Below are positions 26,510 through 34,461 of a stretch of 64,000 nt of DNA, piece after piece. A program made the translations under genes and the position numbers. The stretch is from the NCBI RefSeq assembly GCF_003007675.1, contig NZ_PXNP01000004.1, forward strand, positions 88,602 through 152,601. The letters run 5' to 3'. The notes under the pieces were generated by a model. It did no database searches and was not told where the DNA came from. It saw only the letters and a program-made list of their open reading frames with translations. How positions within the stretch are numbered: the stretch's first letter is position 1; each line of letters opens with the position of its first letter. The DNA is from Marinobacter fuscus. Its GTDB lineage: Bacteria > Pseudomonadota > Gammaproteobacteria > Pseudomonadales > Oleiphilaceae.

Positions 26510-26818
26510 ATGGCGGTAGTACTTCTTGTCACAGGGTTGCTTGGGGCGTTCACCTACTATGTCTCGCTTAGTGCGTTGGTTAACGGAAACGTTAGCAGGG
26601 AGGGGCGGCTTTGGCCCAGGTTAGTAGGTGCTCCAGCATTTTTTATATCTCTCTCTGTAACTCTGATCTCTTCTTACTTTGGCGCTGAGCCGACCCTTTG
26701 GCTCAGCGCTGCGATTTGGCCTGTAATTGCGCTTGTGCTGCATGCCGGTTATAAAATCGTGCTTGATACGCTAGTGCAACAGGCAGAAAGAAAAGATGGC
26801 GAAGATAAAGTTATTTGA
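26510..26818 (+). CDS. Small unrecognised membrane protein
   Basis: About 102 residues from the ATG at 26510; a TTG at 26489 would add 7 residues and overlap the previous gene. Three hydrophobic stretches are visible: VVLLVTGLLGAFTYYVSL (about 3-20), FFISLSVTLISSYFG (about 44-58) and LSAAIWPVIALVLHAG (about 64-80). A charged tail (QQAERKDGEDKVI) follows. It looks like an inner-membrane protein with two or three spans. It starts 1 base after the first gene of the operon and overlaps the third by 23 bases, so the three are very probably co-translated. No family was recognised. Confidence 0.65.
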   Translation: MAVVLLVTGLLGAFTYYVSLSALVNGNVSREGRLWPRLVGAPAFFISLSVTLISSYFGAEPTLWLSAAIWPVIALVLHAGYKIVLDTLVQQAERKDGEDKVI

Positions 26819-27242
26819 AAAAGGATTTACCCCAGTTCGGTATATTCGTTATCTCTTGTGGGTAGCCGTGTCATGTGTGCCAGTAGCCGGTGCAGTTGGC
26901 GAGGAATTGCTATACCATGAGCGTTTAATGCCAGCGGCGACCGCATATGTGGATCTTCTGCTCTGTGCCAACACCGCAGACACATATCACAATGACGGCG
27001 TTAGTGCGGAGCGATACCGCAACGCTGCTTTTGAGGTGCAGGATCTGACGGATGAGGCCGGTTGGAGCCCGGCTGCAGTTGCGGCAACTGTGACCAAGCT
27101 TCTCGAGAGTCGATCAGATTTGGATCTTAGGGATGACGATAGCCCTGAAAGTTTTTATCGGCGGAATTTCTCTTTTGAACGGTGCGAGCAAGAGCTACAA
27201 AATGTTCGAGCTTTCCGGAAGAAAGGCGTCCCAGCTCTCTAA
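26796..27242 (+). CDS. Unrecognised exported protein, third gene of accessory operon
   Basis: 148 residues. A basic N-terminus with a hydrophobic stretch (YIRYLLWVAVSCVPVAGAVG, about 16-35) looks like a signal peptide or anchor. The mature part has two Cys (LLLCANTA and FERCEQEL) that could pair in the periplasm, and is otherwise acidic and helical (YRNAAFEVQDLTDEAGWSPAAVAATVTKLL split over two helices). No family was recognised. The 23-base overlap with the preceding membrane-protein gene ties it to the same unit. Confidence 0.65.
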   Translation: MAKIKLFEKGFTPVRYIRYLLWVAVSCVPVAGAVGEELLYHERLMPAATAYVDLLLCANTADTYHNDGVSAERYRNAAFEVQDLTDEAGWSPAAVAATVTKLLESRSDLDLRDDDSPESFYRRNFSFERCEQELQNVRAFRKKGVPAL

Positions 27243-27636
27243 GCGAGCTTTGTTGCGTTATTATATTGAATGGCAAGTGACCATGATTGCTACCCTCTAC
27301 GGTTAACAAGAGTGTCGATAACCCCCTTCCCAGAGTCAGGTATGGAGTATCCTCTGCTTGCCTGTTGAGTTGGTCGCGTGATTTGAGATCTATTTCGACG
27401 TTACCCCATTTCGTCGCTCTAGCAAGCAAACAGATGTTGTCTGGGCCGTGTGCTCGAATACACTGTCAAAATAGTGAGATGTCGCCCCTATCAGAAAACA
27501 GCGGTCGCCAAGGCCATAGAAATTATGTGGCTAGGGAATGAAAGGTTTAGCTAAAAAATGATCGTTTCGGGATTGAGGGGTAGATTGCTGGGTCAGTTAG
27601 TTTCTTCAATCTAACTATTTAATTTTATTGGAAAAA
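27243..27636. other. AT-richer stretch without a convincing gene
   Basis: Between the accessory operon and tRNA-Arg about 390 bases hold only short, mutually overlapping frames on both strands (for example 27287-27541 plus and 27127-27429 minus), with no recognised domain and no clear ribosome binding site. It may be decayed DNA. No duplicate of the tRNA 3' end was noticed that would mark an integration site. Confidence 0.5.
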
Positions 27637-27713
27637 TGGTACCCCCGGCAGGACTCGAACCTGCTACCTATCCCTTAGGAGGGGATCGCTCTATCCAGAT
27701 GAGCTACGGGGGC
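27637..27713 (-). tRNA. tRNA-Arg (CCT)
   Basis: 77 bases with CCA encoded (TGG at 27637-27639 on the plus strand). Read on the minus strand, the anticodon loop is CTCCTAA, giving anticodon CCT for the AGG codon, with the stem ATCCC/GGGAT. The acceptor stem GCCCCCG pairs with CGGGGGT through a G-T at the first position. The TTCGA T-loop is intact. Confidence 0.95.
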
Positions 27714-27731
27714 TTTTCGCGAAGAGGCGGT

Positions 27732-27760
27732 ATAATAACGGCCTGGCGCGGCGGGCTCAA
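27732..27760 (-). promoter_or_regulatory. Promoter of tRNA-Arg
   Basis: On the minus strand TTGAGC (27760-27755) and TATTAT (27737-27732) are separated by 17 bases, about 20 bases before the mature 5' end of the tRNA. The discriminator is GC-rich. Confidence 0.6.
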
Positions 27761-27846
27761 GGCTTGCTGGCGGATTGCCCGGCTCGGTATCGGCCTGATT
27801 TTCACTTCCTGTTGGCATTCAGCAACGCTGAGTTGGTCTGTTACGG

Positions 27847-28110
27847 GTGACAGGCCGTATTGGCACAGCATTGTTTGGCAATCGCCACATAGTTAAAGTC
27901 GTTTTACTCCTGGATTACTCATGTTTTTTGCTAACCCTGACTGTGGCTCTGGATCACCTGTCTCATCCTGGTTTCGCCGGTGCCTTGACGGCCTGTGTCC
28001 AGGGTATCGGGTTTATGATTACGGCGGCCATGCCTTATCTGGCCGGGATGCTGCACGAGGCGACCGGGGGCTTTCACAGTGCCTCAATGGGGCAGCTGCA
28101 AGCCGATTGA
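27847..28110 (+). pseudogene. C-terminal remnant of an MFS transporter
   Basis: The reading frame gives LLLDYSCFLLTLTVALDHLS, then GFAGALTACVQGIGFMITAA and MPYLAGMLHEATGGFHSAS. This matches the last two or three membrane segments of CynX/NimT-type major facilitator transporters (the usual form is a Q-G-x-G-Y/F segment followed by G-x-L-H-D-x-T-G-G). Homology starts near 27900. Nothing resembling the other nine or so segments precedes it; instead there is tRNA-Arg and its promoter. The open frame has no plausible start. It is best read as the tail of a lost gene. Confidence 0.55.
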
Positions 28111-28174
28111 GGGGCTGGCTCCAGTCGGCGGGGCGTATTGCGCCAGGCGCTGACTGGAGCACGTTGGTAGACTG

Positions 28175-30991
28175 TTACTGTCTTAGCTGCTCCAACACTT
28201 CTTGCTCGTTAACATCCTGGTTGCCGGTGGTGACTCTCAGAGCCCGCTGGCGTTCGGCCAGTGCCCGTTCGAACGTCTGTTGCAGGTCCTTCAGGGAAAC
28301 CTGTTGAATGGCGTCTGCCAGTGATTTCCGGCTGTTGAAGCGGGCATTGTCCCGATCGATTTCCCGCCAGTAACGGCCAGAGGCCTCACTGAGTTGGCGA
28401 TCCCGTTCCAGTAGCTGGCTGATAACGGCCTGTTTTTCTCGCTCAAGCTGTTTGTCGCCCAGCCCTGCAAGCTGTGTTCGGAAGTCTCCGGTAAATTCTC
28501 TTATCGCTCTATCAATGTTCTCGGCATCTGCGTTGGGCGACTGCACCACCAGGCCAAGCGCGGGCGTTTCCAGCATCTCGAACGCGGTGGCGTATACGAT
28601 ATAACCCAATTGCCGTGTGGTTCGGATGTTCTCGTAGAACGGGCTGCTGATGATCTGAGCCAGCAGGCGATACTTTGCCCGCTCGCTGAACGAGGTGTCC
28701 TGGCCCTGCAGGTAGAGTGTGTAGCCGGTATCCGGGTGATCTACCGACAATCGGGCCTGGGTTTCGCCGTCTGGTAGCTGGCGAACGCTCGCTCTTGAGA
28801 CGTCCGTGTGCTCAGAATCTTTTAACACCAACGCCTGCACCTGGCGGCTGATGTTCAGGGCGCTGGCTTGTGTCAGGTTGCCGTGGGCGAGCATAACCGG
28901 GTCGGTTGTGTTCAGGAAATCCAGGGCAAACTGTTGTAGTTCTTCCAGGGTGACCTGTTGCGCGGCAGTCAGACGATCATCAATGGGGAAAACGCCTTCA
29001 AGCAGGGCTGCCTGGATAAAGCCGGAGGTCTGCTGCACGGGCTGCTCCTTGCGCTGATTCTCCAGGCTATCGATCAGGTTCTGGCGAGCAATACGAAAGC
29101 GCTGGCGGGTAATGGCCGGGTCGGCGAATTCCAGCAGTATCCGGTTGATCAGTTTGTGCAGATTGTCACTGTAACCGCCAACCCGGATGGTCACGCCGCG
29201 CAGGTGTGAGTAGACGCTGTAGTTCAGGCCTGCCAGCCGGGCTGAGTAGGCCCAGGCGTTCAGGTTGGTATCGATGGCGTCCACCAGCAGTTGCGTCAGT
29301 ACGGTCGATCGTGCGGTCTCACGGGCGATCGGGCTTCTCAGGCTGATGAACACATTGGCTTTTGGGGTGCCAAAACGGGTGTCTTTTGCGTACCAAAGGT
29401 CCAGGCCGCCGAATTCCGACAGTTTCTGGGGGGCCGCCATGCTCGGGCCGGCCAGCAGTTCCAGATCCTCCGGGATAAACGGGTTCGCGTCGGGTAGCGC
29501 AAGTTGGCTGGCCAGTTCATCGGCGCCCGCGCTGGCAAGGGTCAGGGGTTCCCGTTGCCAGGGCGTGTCGTACCAGCGGGTATGCTTGGGCGAGGTCAGG
29601 CCGGGCTCCGGGGCAGACAACCAGACCATAAGATTTTGTGGTGTCAGGCGTGCCAGTAAATCACGGTATTGCTCTGGCGCGTAGCTTTCCATCAGGGCCG
29701 GTCCGCTGAGAATGTCTTCCGGCGGGTAGTCCCTCAGCAAACTGGAAAGTCTCATGACCTCATGCTGAGGTTCACCCCGCTCCCGAAAGCGAAAATCGAT
29801 GTTTGCCAGTTGCTGCATTTCACGGAAGTGCTGCTTGCTGATGCCCTGTGCACGGATCAGATCGATGTAGTCGAAAGTCAGGGCAAGAATTTGGTCGCTC
29901 GCATCCAGACCTTTGCGGGTCAGCGACATGCTGATGTCGAGGGTGGCGTGCTCGCCGGTATCCATGCCAAGGCCTGCCGACAGGCTTTCCGCCAGTCCGG
30001 CCCGTTTCAGCACATCGAACAGACTACCAGGGCCCTCATGCCCCAGAAGGTTGGCCAGGTAGGCTGCGGGTTTGGTCTTGTAGCTTTTCTGTTGCGAGGG
30101 TATCGGAAACGACAGGGTCAGGCTGCGGTTGTCTTTCAGGGTTTGGGCGGTGACTTTCTGCGGCAGATTATCCAGGTCGTATAGGGGCTCCGGGTGTTTT
30201 TTGGCCGTAAGCTGGCGGTTATCAATGCTGGCAAAGCGGGGCCGGGCCATCTGCTCCAGCTTATCCAGCGATTGCGGACCGTAGATGGCCAGGGTCATCA
30301 GATTGGCCGAGTAATGGGACTGCCAGAAGGCGATCAGATCTGGCCGCAGAGGCCGCTGTTCGGTGTTCTCCAGGGTGTCCAGGTTGCCAACGGCAAACTG
30401 GCTGAAGGCGTGGTTGGGGTTACCGGCGGCTTTGCGCACCGACAGCAAGCGGCGGCCGTCTTGCTTCAGTTTGGAGCTGTACTCGGAATGCACGGCGTTG
30501 CGCTCCCGGTCTACCAGTTCCGGAGTGAACAGCGGCGCGGAGAACTGCTGGGCGAAACGGTCAAGCGCGGGCTCCAGAAATTCGGCTTCAATGTCGAAGA
30601 AGTAGTTGGTATCGGCAAAGGCCGTAAAGGCGTTGTGGTTGCCGCCATGGCTGCGGATGAATTGCTGGTATTCGCCCGGTTCCGGGTACTTTTCGGTACC
30701 CAGAAACAACATATGTTCCAGAAAATGCGCCAGCCCCTCTCGTTCTTGCGGGTCATCACCGCTGCCCACGGCGACGTTCAGCGAGGCGGCCGCCTTGTCG
30801 GCCTGCGGGTCTGATACCAGAATCATTTTCAGCCCGTTGTCGAGTTCCAGATAACGGTACTCGTTGGGATCGTTGGGGCTCTGGTTCAGGGCGATGCCAG
30901 CGCTGGTCAGCGGCGCCAGCAATAGGGTGACAACGAGCAAGAGCAATTGCAGCGCTTGAGCCTGTGCTGGCAAGGTTCGGTTCGCAGTCAT
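28175..30991 (-). CDS. M16-family zinc protease (pitrilysin-like)
   Basis: 938 residues with a signal peptide (about 1-30), so periplasmic. The inverted zinc motif HFLEH is at 89-93, with the downstream Glu expected in the REREAVHSEY-like segment (here RERNAVHSEYSSKL). The layout is four M16 units, like E. coli protease III and the insulin-degrading enzyme. The third unit carries LVVQSPNADAENIDRAI, and RQLGYIVYATAFEM is the substrate-clamp region typical of the family. It should degrade small unfolded peptides in the periplasm. A small conserved gene lies 47 bases upstream on the same strand. Confidence 0.9.
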   Translation of the reverse strand: MTANRTLPAQAQALQLLLLVVTLLLAPLTSAGIALNQSPNDPNEYRYLELDNGLKMILVSDPQADKAAASLNVAVGSGDDPQEREGLAHFLEHMLFLGTEKYPEPGEYQQFIRSHGGNHNAFTAFADTNYFFDIEAEFLEPALDRFAQQFSAPLFTPELVDRERNAVHSEYSSKLKQDGRRLLSVRKAAGNPNHAFSQFAVGNLDTLENTEQRPLRPDLIAFWQSHYSANLMTLAIYGPQSLDKLEQMARPRFASIDNRQLTAKKHPEPLYDLDNLPQKVTAQTLKDNRSLTLSFPIPSQQKSYKTKPAAYLANLLGHEGPGSLFDVLKRAGLAESLSAGLGMDTGEHATLDISMSLTRKGLDASDQILALTFDYIDLIRAQGISKQHFREMQQLANIDFRFRERGEPQHEVMRLSSLLRDYPPEDILSGPALMESYAPEQYRDLLARLTPQNLMVWLSAPEPGLTSPKHTRWYDTPWQREPLTLASAGADELASQLALPDANPFIPEDLELLAGPSMAAPQKLSEFGGLDLWYAKDTRFGTPKANVFISLRSPIARETARSTVLTQLLVDAIDTNLNAWAYSARLAGLNYSVYSHLRGVTIRVGGYSDNLHKLINRILLEFADPAITRQRFRIARQNLIDSLENQRKEQPVQQTSGFIQAALLEGVFPIDDRLTAAQQVTLEELQQFALDFLNTTDPVMLAHGNLTQASALNISRQVQALVLKDSEHTDVSRASVRQLPDGETQARLSVDHPDTGYTLYLQGQDTSFSERAKYRLLAQIISSPFYENIRTTRQLGYIVYATAFEMLETPALGLVVQSPNADAENIDRAIREFTGDFRTQLAGLGDKQLEREKQAVISQLLERDRQLSEASGRYWREIDRDNARFNSRKSLADAIQQVSLKDLQQTFERALAERQRALRVTTGNQDVNEQEVLEQLRQ

Positions 30992-31038
30992 GATGCCTCT
31001 TGGGTCAGGAGAGTGGGGCTGGTGTTGTGATATTACGG

Positions 31039-31338
31039 TCAGTGTACCTGGTTGGTTTTGGTACTGGCCGGTTGTTGGTCCAGGGTCTGGCGAGCCAGGT
31101 TGGCGGCCTTGTCGGCGTCCAGGGTTCCGGTAGCAATGCGTTCAAGTACCGTGGCCATGATGGCGACGGCCTGGCGGTAGTCGGCAAATTCGGCCTGGAA
31201 GGCTTTGTCGATGGCCTGGTAAACCGCCTGAATTTTGTCTTCCCGGGAGGTTTTCTCAGTTGCCGTATCGTTAATGGCCTTCAGGCAGGCGCGGGCGATA
31301 GCAATATAGCGTTCGGTGTTGGGGTTGTCGTTTTGCAT
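31039..31338 (-). CDS. Small helical protein of unknown function
   Basis: 99 residues, no signal peptide and no membrane segment. It looks all-helical (YIAIARACLKAINDTATEK, DKIQAVYQAIDKAFQAEFAD, AVAIMATVLERIATGTLDAD). No family was recognised. It lies 47 bases before the M16 protease on the same strand and may share its transcript. The open frame, sensible composition and lack of a better frame on the other strand support it as a real gene. Confidence 0.65.
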   Translation of the reverse strand: MQNDNPNTERYIAIARACLKAINDTATEKTSREDKIQAVYQAIDKAFQAEFADYRQAVAIMATVLERIATGTLDADKAANLARQTLDQQPASTKTNQVH

Positions 31339-31640
31339 GGGCGTTGTGTTTAACCTTGAACTTTGGCAAGTAGTGACGCCAACCGGCGCCGGAAGTTCCC
31401 GATTATCGCATTGCCGGTGCTCCCTTGCATTGCCTCCGGGTAATTAACGCCTGGAATGGGCGATGGCCGGGAGATGTGCTAATTTCACACAGAATGTGTC
31501 CGGGTTTCTGACACAGGTGTTGCCTGGCCAGTGCAGGCTTGATGAGTGGATCAATATAAAACAAGGGCTTAAAGAGTAAATGCTCTAATAAAGGCCAATA
31601 CATGCAGGATGCATTAAAGTAAAATTGCCGCGCGATGGAA

Positions 31641-31664
31641 CAGGGTTCGACTTTAGTCGTACCT
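31641..31664. promoter_or_regulatory. Imperfect inverted repeat upstream of the fatty acyl-CoA reductase
   Basis: CAGGGTTCGACT-TT-AGTCGTACCTG is a near-palindrome centred about 56 bases before the reductase start. The core CGACT/AGTCG is exact. The surrounding 370-base gap (31339-31708) otherwise holds no gene; it has short A/T-rich runs (GATAAAAGAAAATAAAAT) that may include the -10 element. A regulator site is possible, but no known operator was recognised. Confidence 0.4.
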
Positions 31665-31708
31665 GAAGCGATAAAAGAAAATAAAATCACAGGCAGAACG
31701 GAGTACCT

Positions 31709-33694
31709 ATGAACTATTTCCTGACAGGTGGAACAGGCTTTATCGGTCGTTTTCTGGTGGAAAAACTGTTGGCCCGGGGCGGCACCGTGCACCTGCTGGT
31801 GCGTGAGCAATCTCTGGATAAACTGGACGAGTTACGGGAGCGCTGGGGCGTGGATGAAAGCCGGGTCAGACCGGTGATCGGAGACCTGACCAGCCCGAAT
31901 CTGGGGATTGATGCGGCAGCCCTGAGTGCGTTGAAAGGCCAGATCGACCACGTGTTCCACCTGGCTGCGGTCTATGACATGAGCGCTGATGAAGAAGCTC
32001 AGGCTACCACCAACATAGAGGGAACCCGGGCCGCGGTAGATGCCGCTGAAGCCATGGAGGCAGGCTGCTTCCACCACGTGTCTTCGATTGCTGCGGCCGG
32101 TCTGTTCAAGGGTATTTTCCGTGAGGACATGTTCGAGGAGGCGGAAAAGCTGGAGCATCCGTACCTTCGCACCAAGCACGAATCGGAGAAGGTGGTTCGT
32201 GAGGAGTGCAAAGTGCCTTTCCGCATCTACCGCCCCGGTATGGTGATCGGTCATTCCAAAACAGGTGAAATGGACAAGGTTGACGGCCCTTACTATTTCT
32301 TCAAAATGATCCAGAAAATCCGTCATGCGTTGCCGCAGTGGGTACCCACGGTTGGCCTTGAGGGCGGGCGCCTGAACATTGTGCCGGTGGATTTTGTGGT
32401 GGATGCCATGGATCACATCGCCCACCTGGAGGGCGAAGACGGCAAGTGTTTCCACCTGGTGGATTCCGACCCTTACAAAGTGGGCGAGATACTCAATATT
32501 TTTTGTGAGGCTGGCCATGCGCCGCGCATGGGTATGCGCATTGACTCCCGAATGTTCGGCTTTATCCCGCCGTTTATCCGCCAGAGCATCAAGAACCTGC
32601 CGCCGGTGAAGCGGCTAACGGGGGCGGTGCTGGATGACCTGGGTATTCCCCGCTCTGTGCTTTCGTTTATCAATTACCCGACCCGCTTTGATGCCCGTGA
32701 AACCGAGCGGGCGTTGAAGGGCACTGGTATCGGCGTGCCGCGCCTGCCGGACTATTCGCCGGTAATCTGGGATTACTGGGAGCGCAATCTGGACCCGGAT
32801 CTGTTCAAGGATCGCACGCTCAAGGGCGCGGTTGAAGGCAGAGTCTGTGTGGTCACAGGCGCAACCTCCGGCATTGGCCTGGCGACCGCCGAGAAGCTGG
32901 CCGAAGCCGGTGCCATTCTGGTGATCGGTGCCCGCACCAAGGAAACACTGGATGAGGTGGCCGCTGGCCTGGAAGCCAAGGGTGGCAGTGTTCACGCCTA
33001 CCAGTGTGATTTTTCTGATATGGAAGACTGTGACCGATTCGTGAAAACCGTGCTGGATAACCACGGCCATGTGGATGTGCTGGTGAATAACGCCGGGCGC
33101 TCTATTCGACGCTCACTGTCGCTGTCTTTCGACCGGTTCCACGATTTCGAGCGCACCATGCAACTGAATTATTTCGGTTCGGTTCGCCTGATCATGGGCT
33201 TTGCGCCCGCCATGCTCGAGCGTCGACGGGGCCATGTGGTAAACATCTCGTCTATCGGTGTTCTAACCAATGCACCACGGTTCTCTGCCTATGTGGCCTC
33301 GAAGTCGGCTCTGGATTCTTTCAGCCGATGTGCCGCAGCTGAGTGGTCCGATCGCAACGTCACGTTTACCACCATCAATATGCCATTGGTGAAAACGCCG
33401 ATGATTGCACCCACTAAAATCTATGACTCTGTGCCCACATTGACGCCGGATGAAGCGGCGCAGATGGTGGCGGACGCAATTATCTATCGGCCCAAGCGCA
33501 TTGCCACGCGGTTGGGGATCTTTGCCCAGGTGTTGCACGCTCTGGCGCCGAAGATGGGTGAAATCGTGATGAATACCGGTTACCGGATGTTCCCGGACTC
33601 CCCTGCCGCCGCGGGCAGCAATTCCGGTGAAAAGCCTAAGGTGTCCACTGAGCAGGTGGCGTTTGCCGCTATTATGCGGGGAGTGCACTGGTAA
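31709..33694 (+). CDS. Two-domain fatty acyl-CoA reductase (alcohol-forming)
   Basis: 661 residues made of two short-chain-dehydrogenase-type Rossmann domains. The N-terminal extended domain (1-370) has GGTGFIG at 7-13 and the pair Y152/K156 (YLRTK), as in the male-sterility/thioester-reductase group. The C-terminal classical domain (375-661) has GATSGIG at 384-390, NNAG, and Y528/K532 (YVASK). Size and layout match the Marinobacter enzyme that reduces fatty acyl-CoA through the aldehyde to the alcohol with NADPH for wax-ester storage. The ATG follows CGGAG. A terminator follows. It is transcribed alone. Confidence 0.88.
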   Translation: MNYFLTGGTGFIGRFLVEKLLARGGTVHLLVREQSLDKLDELRERWGVDESRVRPVIGDLTSPNLGIDAAALSALKGQIDHVFHLAAVYDMSADEEAQATTNIEGTRAAVDAAEAMEAGCFHHVSSIAAAGLFKGIFREDMFEEAEKLEHPYLRTKHESEKVVREECKVPFRIYRPGMVIGHSKTGEMDKVDGPYYFFKMIQKIRHALPQWVPTVGLEGGRLNIVPVDFVVDAMDHIAHLEGEDGKCFHLVDSDPYKVGEILNIFCEAGHAPRMGMRIDSRMFGFIPPFIRQSIKNLPPVKRLTGAVLDDLGIPRSVLSFINYPTRFDARETERALKGTGIGVPRLPDYSPVIWDYWERNLDPDLFKDRTLKGAVEGRVCVVTGATSGIGLATAEKLAEAGAILVIGARTKETLDEVAAGLEAKGGSVHAYQCDFSDMEDCDRFVKTVLDNHGHVDVLVNNAGRSIRRSLSLSFDRFHDFERTMQLNYFGSVRLIMGFAPAMLERRRGHVVNISSIGVLTNAPRFSAYVASKSALDSFSRCAAAEWSDRNVTFTTINMPLVKTPMIAPTKIYDSVPTLTPDEAAQMVADAIIYRPKRIATRLGIFAQVLHALAPKMGEIVMNTGYRMFPDSPAAAGSNSGEKPKVSTEQVAFAAIMRGVHW

Positions 33695-33714
33695 CCGGGC
33701 TTCTGGCCTTTAAC

Positions 33715-33742
33715 AAAAAACCCGCTTAGGCGGGTTTTTTTT
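33715..33742 (+). terminator. Terminator after the reductase gene
   Basis: AAAAAA-CCCGC-TTAG-GCGGG-TTTTTTTT is a short stem with an A-run before and a T-run after, so it can work in both directions between the convergent reductase and rnt genes. Confidence 0.88.
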
Positions 33743-33763
33743 GTGGCTGTCCGGCCCCTTGGC

Positions 33764-34420
33764 CTAATCGTCCTCTGGACGGATCAGGGGCGGGGGAAAG
33801 CCGCCCAGTTCGCGCCAGCGGTTGACGATGCCGCAGAACAGATCGGCGGTTTTCTCTGCATCGTAAGCTGCCGAGTGGGCTTCTTTGTTGCTAAAAGGGA
33901 TACCCGCCAGTTTGCACGCCTGGGCCAGCACGGTGTGGCCGTAAGCCAGCCCAGCCAGAGTGGCCGTGTCAAACGTTGAGAACGGATGGAACGGATTGCG
34001 CTTTATATCGGCCCGTAGCGATGCAGCAAACACGAAATTGTGATCGAAGGTGGCATTGTGCCCCACCAGCACCGCCCGTTTGCAGTCGTTAGCTTTTACG
34101 GCCCGGCGAATGGGTGAAAATATCTCGCTCAGCCCTTCGCGCTCGGGAACGGCTTCCCGTTCTGGATTCCAGGGGTCGATGCCGGTGAAGTCCAGGGCCG
34201 ACTGCTCCAGATTGGCGCCTTCAAACGGGTCAATCTGCTGAACGAAGGTTTCGCCGCGGTGAATCCAGCCGTCTTCGTCCATGGTGAGCAGAACAGCGGC
34301 AATTTCCAGTAGTGCGTCCCGTTCCGGGTTGAAACCGCCGGTTTCCACGTCGACCACAACAGGCAAAAAGCCGCGAAAGCGTTGCGACATGGGGTGGGGC
34401 TGTTTGTTTTCGTCTGACAC
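33764..34420 (-). CDS. rnt: Ribonuclease T
   Basis: 218 residues, a DEDDh 3'-5' exonuclease that trims the 3' ends of tRNA and other stable RNA. The catalytic acids are in VVDVETGGFNPERDALLEIA (about 22-41), VGHNATFDHNFVF (about 123-135), and the His/Asp pair in HSAAYDAEKTADLF near the C-terminus. The frame begins MSDENKQPHPMSQRFRGFLP, as in Pseudomonas RNase T. It lies 41 bases after pyrC on the same strand, and motY lies divergently beyond pyrC, the gene order known from Pseudomonas. Confidence 0.93.
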   Translation of the reverse strand: MSDENKQPHPMSQRFRGFLPVVVDVETGGFNPERDALLEIAAVLLTMDEDGWIHRGETFVQQIDPFEGANLEQSALDFTGIDPWNPEREAVPEREGLSEIFSPIRRAVKANDCKRAVLVGHNATFDHNFVFAASLRADIKRNPFHPFSTFDTATLAGLAYGHTVLAQACKLAGIPFSNKEAHSAAYDAEKTADLFCGIVNRWRELGGFPPPLIRPEDD

Positions 34421-34461
34421 TCGAACTCCGATGTCCGTTTTAGTGAATGGGTTGGGTGCTT

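Noticed and set aside
27127..27429. 100-codon minus-strand open frame near tRNA-Arg
   Set aside because: It overlaps the end of the exported-protein gene, has no ribosome binding site or recognisable domain, and competes with equally short frames on the other strand.
27243..27713. Attachment site of an integrated element at tRNA-Arg
   Set aside because: No second copy of the tRNA 3' end and no integrase gene was found in the window.
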